DNA of 64,000 bases from Ascaphus truei (taxonomy: Eukaryota > Chordata > Amphibia > Anura > Ascaphidae). Positions within the stretch are counted from its first letter, which is position 1. The number at the start of each line of letters is the position of its first letter. The position numbers were made by a program, and so were the translations under genes. Location of the stretch: assembly GCA_036426205.1 (NCBI GenBank), contig CM071570.1, forward strand, positions 74,183,763-74,247,762, in the 5' to 3' direction. This document shows positions 56,625-64,000 of the stretch, piece by piece. The notes beneath the pieces were generated by a model, which saw only the letters and a program-made list of their open reading frames with translations, had not been told where the DNA came from and ran no database searches.

Positions 56625-58272
56625 ATGGATTTTGACCCCTTTAAGCTACCGGCAGAATATCAGGTGGCAGAAGTGGATGATGAGGGATGCATACAATGTG
56701 TCTGTAACCAATGTGACTTTCCAGGTGGCAAATTGACCTGGGGACCCCAGTGTGCCTGCTGCGGAGCACAGTTCCTGAAGCCGGGACTGCTGCGGCCTAC
56801 GGAACCCGCCAAGAAGGAAGCGATCGACTGCCATACTGGACATGTCAATCCCGTTAACTCATCTATCCCCCTCACCGACGTTTCGGAGGACACTTGCCCT
56901 CTAACCGTGGTTTCAGATCCGGTTCCAGAGTCGGCCCCAGAGCCAGAACCAGCAGAGAAAAATATGAGTGGCCTCTACACACAGAAGGGAGGTACCCCCT
57001 GCTCTGACTTTCACCCCTGGCTGTATAGAGTTGTACGGGCTCCAACGTCAAGCTTGCCACTGGTAGTGTGCCCATGTGTAGTCAAAGACTGGAATGTGAC
57101 TGGTGGCTGGGCGGACGGGTCCTCTACGCTACCCGTAGTGCTCACGACAACCGTGGTAGATGGGGAGGTATTCCTGCTCGGCCATCTGAACGAATGTGCT
57201 TGCCCCGTCGGTGAATTGACCCGAGGGCCCAAGTGCCCAGACTGTGAGGTACAGTTCCTGAAACCCAGACTGCCGCCGCCTACAGGACCGCCAGAGAATG
57301 GAGAATTATCCCGTCTCCTGGAGGAAAAGGAATCTCTTGTGAACCAGCTGAGCCGGGGCAAAGCTTCCTTCACCAGACCATCGAGGAACTGAAGAGGCAG
57401 CTAGAGGAAGAGACCAAGTTGAAAAATGCCCTGGCGCACACGCTGCAATCATCCCGGCATGACTGCGACCTCATGCGGGAGCAATATGAGGAGGACCAGG
57501 AAGCCAAAGCCAAACTGCAGAGGTCTCTTTCAAAAGCCCACGCCAAGTGCTCCTCACTAGAGAAGACTCAGCACCGTCTACAGACAGAGATTGAGGACCT
57601 GGTCAGTGACCTGGAGAGATCCAACTCCGCAGCTGCCGTCCTGGACAAGAAGCAGCGGAACTTTGACCGGATTCTGTCGGAGTGGAAGCAGGAGTACGAG
57701 GAGACGCAGGCCGAGCTGGAGTCTTCGCAGAAGGAGTCCCGCTGCCTGAGCACCGAGCTCTTCAAGCGGAAGAACGCGTACGAGGAGTCTCTGGACAACC
57801 TGGAGACCCTCAGACGGGAGAACAAGAACCTGCACGAGAAGATTGCAGACCTCACCGATCAGATCAGCGCTAGCGGGAAAATTATTCATGAGCTAGAAAA
57901 GGTGAAGAAAGCTCTGGAGAGCGAGAAGAGTGATATCCAGGCAGCTCTGGAGGAAGCGGGGGGAGCGCTGGAGCATGAAGAGAGCAAAAGTTTGAGGATC
58001 CAGAGGGAACTTTCTCAGATCAAAGCCGACGTGGAACGGAAACTGGCAAAAAAAGATGGAAGAGATCAAAAATCTAAGACGGAACCACCAGAGGGCTATG
58101 GACTCCATGCAGGCCAGTCTGGATGCAGAGACCAAAGCCAGGAACGAGGCCAGCAGGCTCAAGAAGAAGATGGAAGGTGATCTGAACGAGATGGAGATAT
58201 CCGGTGAAGAGGCCCTGCCCGGTGCTTACTTCTACGCAAAGGATCACCAAGTTCGTCTGTCTCAAGACCCTT
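56625..58272 (+). pseudogene. Fusion ORF: duplicated Cys-rich element module + myosin heavy-chain tail
   Basis: ATG 56625 ('MDFDPFKLPAEY') opens 223 codons of element sequence with two similar Cys-rich modules: 'CIQCVCNQC...KLTWGPQCACCGAQFLKP' (56691-56785) and '[23 protein letters not shown]' (57199-57270). At 57294 the same frame passes into myosin rod: '[19 protein letters not shown]', then after a one-base loss near 57378 '[13 protein letters not shown]', '[15 protein letters not shown]', '[12 protein letters not shown]', '[19 protein letters not shown]', and after a one-base gain near 58055 '[20 protein letters not shown]' and '[13 protein letters not shown]' (to 58199). It then returns to element sequence and stops at 58272. 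About 43 rod residues are missing in frame near 57540. No introns or poly-A. By memory it is closest to slow-tonic MYH7B-type rods. Confidence 0.88.
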
Positions 58273-58280
58273 AGCTCGTG

Positions 58281-58820
58281 ATGTATCCCGAAGGCATCAC
58301 TTCAGAAGTGGCTAATGGAGCCAACAAAGACTGTGCTGTGACCACCCTGGTAACTATTGCCTTCTTCATGCGCCACAGGGAGCGTTTTGTTCATCATGTA
58401 GTGGACAGAGGAAAAGGTCAGGACCTCCTGGTATACCGCATGTGCGAGGCGGATGGCTGGGTAAAGGTCTGGCCAAGAGACATTGCACTATTCCTTCCAC
58501 CAGGGGGAGGAAGTATTAAGGAGCCAGTGACTGTTACCCCTGAGCATGATCTTCAAGAGATTATCATGGCGGAGGCTCACAAAAGTCAGAGTGAGGTACC
58601 CCCACATGATCAGTTAGGGGCACACCACCATTGGTCTCGGCAAACAGCAAACACCCAGCTGGCCTCGGGTATTACGGTGGTTGTTATGTGGTGTACCCAG
58701 TCATACAAAGCACATGTGATTCGTTGTATATTCTATGTACTGCATTTTTATTATATAACGTTTGTACATGGTTATGTCTGCTACCCAAGCAAGGTCGTTG
58801 GGATTTCACCATGGGGAGAG
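58281..58820 (+). CDS. Element ORF 3, unknown
   Basis: From ATG 58281 ('MYPEGITSEVANGANKDC') the frame stays open through the polypurine tract into the 3' LTR (stop at 58920). Features: 'FFMRHRERFVHHVVDRGKGQDLLVYRMCEADGWVKVWPRDI' is compact and plausibly folded. Later residues are hydrophobic and Tyr-rich (58690-58790), like translated non-coding DNA. No family recognised. It may be the C-terminal part of the protein that the myosin segment interrupts. Confidence 0.4.
58813..58820 (+). other. Polypurine tract
   Basis: GGGGAGAG immediately before TGTAGCCC of the 3' LTR, the usual plus-strand primer site. The same 'gggattt(t)cacc...ggggagag|tgtagcc' arrangement recurs at 60193-60218 for the older LTR. 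Confidence 0.7.
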
Positions 58821-60111
58821 TGTAGCCCTGGTCCCCAGCGGCTCCTAGAGACCCCCCTCCTTTGGAGCAGCGCGATCGCGGGTGCCGCCGGAGCCAGCGA
58901 CGGACCCGCCGGCTGCTTCTAAAGGTGGGGGCCGGAGCAGGAAGCGGTTGGAGCCTTAGGAGGCTCGGTGGTGCACCCGGCTAGCGGGGGTTGCCATTGC
59001 AGTTGCGCGCGCATGCGCCGGATCGAGCATGCGCGGAAGAGGCCGTGGAGTTGCCGGCAGCCCTGAGTAGTCGCGCATGCACAGGGATAAGAACGCGAAC
59101 GCTAGCCTACCAGGGAAGGCTCTTGGAAGGGACTACAAGTCCCAGGAGCCTCAGCAGCACCCCATGTGATGCCAGGGAGCCAATAGGGCTGAAGGATTGC
59201 CCTGGAGACGCAGATAGATACATTTCGTGGGCTTGGAGCTCGTGGAGCTGTTGGCGTCAGGAGAAGCTAGGTGAAGGAGGTAGGGTGCAGGAGTCAGGGA
59301 CTCCCTGCACCAGGCCAGCAGCCCCCAAGGCCCCAGCTAGCCCTGAGTCACCCAGTAGTGTGAGTTGTGTCAGGGACAGCCCCAAGGTTAGGGACCCTGC
59401 CACTTATTATCTAGAGTCAGTTAGGGTCCCAGCAGACGCTGCGCGCCCGTCCAGAGGTTTGGGCTCAGACCTTCACTGTTGCTGCATCAGCCATCCGGGT
59501 GGGATCGCCCCGGACGGTAGTTCCTGTGTAAAGTCGACATCAGGATCCTTTGTGAAGTTCCTTGGCAGGCCCGGGCACCGGAGTGCCCGGCAGGTAATCT
59601 ACAAGTGCACCAACGAGTCATATCACATTCACAAGGGACATAGTGGCTGCGCAGTCACACATATCTATCTCACTTGAGGGTGGGGTAATACTGTGTGGGG
59701 TTACTGGACACTGGGTGGGATCATCCGGTGGAGGTGGAGGTGGAGGTAGCGTCCTGCGAGACGCAGTAGTTAGTTTCTCCTCTAGGGAGGGACACCTGTT
59801 ATTATACGCAAAAGTACGTTTCCTATGCTCAGAAGTGAAGTCATTGGTTGTTTTACATACTGTGTGTGGAGTGATATATATAGTGTCCTGCGAGGAACCA
59901 CTCCCCCTCTGGTGGGAGCCATCGCAGGTGGAGGCGCTGCACCAAGTACGAGGTTATTCATATTGTGTCATACGTGCCCCAGGCTCTCCGTGGCGGAGGC
60001 TTAGGCCTCTTGTGAGCCTAACAGGTAAAGCACCACACTGGGTAATGCATATAGATCCCCTCATATACACCCTATCTGTGATTGGGGGTGGGGGGGGGAA
60101 TATGGGTTACA
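58821..60111 (+). repeat. 3' LTR, full length (1291 bp)
   Basis: TGTAGCCCTGG...GGGTTACA. CpG-rich first third, 'ggactacaagtcccaggagcc', 'gagccaatagggctg' (CCAAT-like, inverted), 'caggtaatctacaagtgcaccaacg' (splice-donor-like at 59592), 'tggaggcgctgcacc' (59930) and CAGGTAAAG (60025). The blocks recur in order in the LTRs at 15282 and 19525, making one family. Confidence 0.85.
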
Positions 60112-60115
60112 CCAT

Positions 60116-60780
60116 CTTACATGTGTAACCTGTTATTGTATGGCAGCCTCCAGGTTAATGGATAGTGCTTCAAATTTGGTCCCAGTGAAGACATGGGATT
60201 TTCACCTAAGGGGAGAGTGTAGCCATGGCTGGTCCAGACTAAATTTTCTGCCTCCTGTCACGTAAGTCCCAGTAGTTATAGGCAGTGGTAGGCAGTCCTG
60301 TGGGGTTTACCTCCCCTCATGATGCCTCCTTGAGTGCCAGGGGTGGAGGTGAACTGAATCTGTGTACAGCCAATCATGGTTCAGACTCTGTGCCCTCCCT
60401 CTCTGTGCCATAGGTAGGAAGTGTCCTAAATTATAGTCAGTCGAGTTGGGAGTCTGGTATGAGGAGGAGTGGAGCTGAGTCCCTCCCGGCAGGGAGGAGA
60501 CATTCTCTCAGCCCCTTAAGGGGTGGAGGGTAGGAGACCTACCAGATTGCAAGGTCTCAAGATTGCAAGAAGGCCGGTACCATCCAGAGTCCTGGTACTG
60601 ATCCTGAAAACCCATGCATACTCTGTAATGACAACTGCAGTGGCTGCCTCAATAAAGGAACCTGTTTTATATACATCTGCCTAAGTAACAGTCTATTGGG
60701 TAGAGGTATGCTTGAGAACTGTCATGGTGGGGACTGTCTCCAGTACAACTGGAGCCTGCTATGACTGGAGGCGCGGACAC
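60116..60780 (+). mobile_element. Older LTR fragment with polypurine tract
   Basis: A polypurine tract 'aaggggagag' and TGTAGCC at 60219 start a second LTR with AATAAA at about 60650. It is followed by 'actggaggcgcggacacc' near 60765, again the primer-site wording. The myosin-carrying element is inserted just upstream, in what may be the 3' internal end of this older relative. Confidence 0.55.
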
Positions 60781-60899
60781 CATGAGCAGAGCTTGAAGGA
60801 TCACCAAAAGCCTGTCCTGTTTCCCCTTACCATCGCGGACCCTCAGCATCTCTTTGACCCTCACAGGTATTTAGCAAGATGACACCTTTAGCTTTAGTA

Positions 60900-61119
60900 A
60901 GATCTCCCAAGGGGGGGAAGGGGAGGGGGAAGCTGTGCGCTAGGTATGTGTGTGTAATTGTGTGTGAGGGGAGGAAATTGAGTGTGTGTGGGGTTGTGTG
61001 CGGGAGAGTAGAGGCGGGGGAGAGGAAGAGTAAAAGCGAGTAAGTCAAGGGGGGGGGAGAGGGCAGTGAGGGAAGGATACATGGGGGCAGTGTTAGGGAG
61101 AGAGAGAAAAACATGGAGA
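60900..61119 (+). repeat. Purine-rich lead-in to the minisatellite
   Basis: G/A-rich with GT interruptions and degenerate versions of the 30-bp unit. No coding content. Confidence 0.7.
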
Positions 61120-62840
61120 CGGTGTGGGGGGGGGAGAAATACATAGGGGCAGTGTGAAGGAAGGAGAAATACATAGGGGCAGTGTGAGGGCGGGAGAAAT
61201 ACATAGGGGCAGTGTGAGGGCAGGAGAAATACATAGGGGCAGTGTGAAGGAAGGAGAAATTCATAGGGGCAGTGTGAGGGCGGGAGAAATACATAGGGGC
61301 AGTGTGAGGGCGGGAGAAATACATAGGGGCAGTGTGAGGGCGGGAGAAAATACATAGGGGCAGTGTGAGGGCGGGAGAAATAACTAGGGGCAGTGTGAGG
61401 GCGGGGTAGAAATACATAGGGACAGTGTGAGGGTGGGAGAAATACAGTACATAGGGGCAGTGTGAGGGCGGGAGAATACTAGGGGCAGTGTGAAGGAAGG
61501 AGAAATACATAGGGGCAGTGTGAAGGAAGGAGAAATACATAGGGCAGTGTGAGGGCGGGAAAAATACATAGGGGCAGTGTGAGGGCGGGGAGAAAACATA
61601 GGGGCAGTGTGAAGGAAGAGAAATATAGGGGCAGTGTGAAGGAAGGACAAATACATAGGGGCAGTGTGTAGAAGGAGAAATACATAGGGGCAGTGTGAAG
61701 GAAGGAGAAATAATAGGGGCAGTGTGAGGGCAGGAGAAATATATAGGGGCAGTGTGAAGGCGGGAGAAATACATAGGGGACAGTTGATGGGAAGAATACA
61801 TAGGGGCAGTGTGAGAGCGGAGAACATAGGGGCAGTGTTGAGGGCGGGAGAAATACTAGGACAGTGGTGTAGGGGCGGGAGAAATACATAGGCAGTGTGA
61901 GGGTGGGGAGAAATACATAGGGCAGTGTGGAGGGCGGAGAAATACATAGGGGCAGTGTGAAGGAAGGAGAAAATACATAGGGCAGTGTGAGGGCGGGAGA
62001 AATTACATAGGGCAGTGTGAGGGCGCGGGAGAGAATACATAGGGGCAGTGTGAGGGGCGGGAGAAATACATAGGGGCAGTGTGAGGGCGGGAGAAATACA
62101 TAGGGCGGGTGTGTAGGCGGGAGAAAATACATAGGGACAGGTGTGAGGGCGGGAGAAATACATAGGGGCAGTGTGAGCGGAGAAATACATAGGGACAGTG
62201 TGAGGGCGGGAGAAATACTAGGACATGTGGGCGGGAGAAATACATAGGGGAATGTGAGGGCGGGGAAATACATAGGGCGTGTGGAGGGCGGGAGAAAATC
62301 ATAGGGCAGTGTGAGGGGGTAGAAATACATAGGGGCAGTGTGAAGAAGGAGAATACATAGGGGCAGTGTGAGGGCTGGGAGAAATACATAGGGGCAGTGT
62401 GAGGGCGGGAGAAATACAATAGGGGCAGTGTGAGGGCGGGAGAAATACAATAGGGGCAGTGTGAGGGGGGCGGGAGAAATATAGGGGCAGGGAGGTGGAA
62501 AATACATAGGGGCAGTGTGAGGGCGGTAGAAATACATAGGGGCAGTGTGAGGGCGGTGGCGAAATACATGAGTCGGTGTGAAGGCGGGAGGAACGAAATA
62601 CATAGGGGTGTTGGTGAGGGCGGGAGAAATACATAGGGGCAGTGTGAGGGCGGGAGAAATACATAGGGGCAGTGTGAGGGCGGAGAAAACATAGGGCAGT
62701 GTGAGGGCGTAGAAATACTAGGGCTGTGAAGCGGGAGAAATACATAGGGGCAGTGTGAGGGCGGGAGAAATACATAGGGGCAGTGTGAGGGCGGGAGAAA
62801 TACATAGGGACAGTGTGAAGGCGGGAGAAATACATAGGGC
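61120..62840 (+). repeat. 30-bp minisatellite, over 50 units
   Basis: Unit 'gggagaaatacataggggcagtgtgaggg(c)' in array. 61120-61380 is regular, and 61380-62840 carries many 1-3 bp indels that change frame. A variant unit with 'aaggaagg' alternates. Because 30 is a multiple of 3, minus-strand frames encode a 10-residue repeat (PHTAPMYFSR), which is an artefact, not a gene. Confidence 0.96.
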
Positions 62841-63290
62841 GGTGAGCATTTGAGAGAAAGGGGGTGTGAGTGGGGAGGTGCTCGCAGGGCCGCTGACACT
62901 GGGCCCACGGTGCCGGACCAAAAATGTAAATAAGCCACTGAAAGGGGAGATCTCTGTTTCTTACTCACTGTAACTAAGTCATGTTCCACAACCTTACGAT
63001 CATATCACTTCTTCAAAAACCTTTTAAAAATGTTGCCTGTTTCAAAAAGCAGGCATCCGGGGAACAGTTCCTCGTGAGCCTCAGGAACTGATGATAGGGG
63101 ATGTTGTTGATCCATTTTCCAACAAGATTGTTTGTGGGATCTAAAGGAGAATGGACATGCAATTCCTTAAAGACAGTGCTGGTACAGTATAGAGTTTCTC
63201 ATTTTTTTAATACAAATCTCATGATCCAAAAAGTGTATCCTTTTCACAAGTAAATTATATATACGCCCTCCTACTGTCTCTGTACGTTCT
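62841..63290. other. Unassigned sequence
   Basis: A short 'ctcgcagggccgctgacactgggcccacggtgccgg' phrase near 62880 resembles the end of a dispersed frog repeat. Nothing else is seen. Confidence 0.45.
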
Positions 63291-63485
63291 TCCTACCTAC
63301 CAATTGGATTGTAAGCTCTTTGGAGCAGGGACTCCTTTTCCTAAATGTTACTTTTATGTCTGAAGCACGTCTTCCCATTATGTGTTGTTTGTATTATTTG
63401 TTTATTTATATGATTGTCGCGTGTATTACGGCTGTGAAGCGCTATGTACCTTAATGGCGCTATATAAATACATACAGTACATGCA
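63291..63485 (+). repeat. Amphibian-type interspersed repeat
   Basis: 'attgtaagctctttggagcagggactcctttt' ... 'gtgaagcgctatgtacc...ggcgctatataaataca' is a phrase set that I recall from many frog genomes. Related to the inverted fragment at 640-740. Confidence 0.65.
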
Positions 63486-64000
63486 TACATATATAATATC
63501 ACAACATATATTTATTAATTATACTAAGTATATTTTAATTAAACAATATGTTGTTTAAAAAAAAACCTTAGTGTATCAATTCCCAAATTTGGATATAATC
63601 TAAGACTAGAACACAAAAAGAATTTCGAGGCAAAACCAAAACACTGTGTCAAGTAAGCATCTCTAATATGACACTGTTGATATTGAGCTGCCAACATATG
63701 TACACTGTTTTGATTATGGAGAAAAGAGCAGTGAAGTAGAAAGATGTAAGAAACAGCAAAATAGCCCTTTCCAGTTGTAAAAGCAGCTCTATGGTATTGT
63801 TTTATCTCTATCAATGGCAGGAGAGAAATAAGATTAAGTTAGTACGTGTGGGTCATGATGGTATGGGACTCCTGTTGTTCCGCTCTTGATAATTTGGAGG
63901 CACTGTAAATAAGAAGGCAAACACCCACACGGTCCCTGGAGCAGTATACTGAAGCAAGTAGAGTGACTTGCAAAGAAAGGTCACACAATCCTTTCCAAAT
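63486..64000. other. AT-rich sequence, no feature
   Basis: The 91-codon minus-strand ORF at 63539-63814 has no recognisable domain and is not called as a gene. Confidence 0.5.

Larger units (their letters stand above)
55654..60115 (+). mobile_element. Non-autonomous LTR retrotransposon carrying a myosin cDNA segment
   Basis: LTRs of TG...CA form at 55658-55914 and 58821-60111, flanked by a 4-bp TSD CCAT (55654-55657 and 60112-60115). Putative primer-binding site TGGAGGCGCTGC at 55917 and polypurine tract GGGGAGAG at 58813-58820. The 2.9-kb internal region has no protease, RT, RNase H or integrase motif that I can find, so it would depend on a relative for mobility. It contains element ORFs of unknown type and about 0.9 kb of myosin heavy-chain tail. 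Confidence 0.85.

Noticed and set aside
57294..58199. A functional myosin gene
   Set aside because: No introns, no motor domain, no 3' rod end, frameshifts, and LTR sequence on both sides.
60827..62989. Long minus-strand ORFs with a repeated PHTAPMYFSR-type peptide
   Set aside because: They are a by-product of a 30-bp tandem array (length divisible by three); open frames switch at every indel and no coding bias exists.
1..64000. tRNA, rRNA, CRISPR or bacterial operon features
   Set aside because: No cloverleaf, rRNA signature or regularly spaced repeat-spacer array was seen; the sequence is vertebrate-like.

Overview
This window looks like vertebrate, most probably anuran (frog or toad), nuclear DNA. 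I base this on interspersed repeats typical of frog genomes (an integer-cell type repeat ending in GCGCTATATAAATA near 63.4 kb, and a 'taccaggaagtaatacattgagag' type retroposon near 35.3 kb), on abundant Penelope-like elements (PLEs) carrying hammerhead-like ribozymes, and on Ty3/gypsy LTR elements. I recognise no intact host gene, tRNA, rRNA or CRISPR. Almost everything that can be named is a transposable element, a satellite or a duplication, and coding remnants are broken by frameshifts. The species cannot be fixed by eye.

Layout. 0-5 kb holds old repeats, a PLE terminal repeat on the minus strand and an LTR fragment. 5.6-11.7 kb holds two PLEs: a truncated endonuclease copy, then a larger copy with reverse transcriptase (RT) and GIY-YIG endonuclease, flanked by related terminal sequence. 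12.7-14.3 kb holds a Harbinger-like MITE and a purine minisatellite. 15.3-16.4 and 19.5-21 kb hold related long LTRs. 18.5-26.2 kb contains an RTE-type LINE on the minus strand with an inverted 5' end, a 643-bp insertion flanked by a 14-bp duplication, and possibly a 4.5-kb insertion. 26.8-35.2 kb is a tandem pair of ~4.1-kb units. 36.6 kb has a hAT MITE. 39.9-42.3 kb has a gypsy LTR with a SCAN-like gag. 45.7-47.7 kb has gypsy protease/RT on the minus strand. 47.7-55.5 kb is one compound PLE insertion flanked by a 16-bp target-site duplication (TSD), with an inverted arm and three ribozyme copies. 55.66-60.11 kb is a non-autonomous LTR retrotransposon (4-bp TSD). 61.1-62.8 kb is a 30-bp minisatellite.

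Most notable: the 55.66-60.11 kb LTR element has no recognisable RT, integrase or protease, but carries about 0.9 kb of intronless sarcomeric myosin heavy-chain tail. This is fused in frame to a Cys-rich element ORF upstream and runs into element sequence downstream. It looks like host-mRNA capture by a retroelement. Second: hammerhead-like motifs of the PLE families here fall into two groups, C3/G8 and U3/A8, which is compensatory change at a core tertiary pair. Third: the compound PLE can only be explained by a tandem or circular template plus a twin-priming-like inversion.

The 4.1-kb tandem units differ mainly by small indels, so assembly error must be considered before the frameshifts seen anywhere in the window are read as biological decay.
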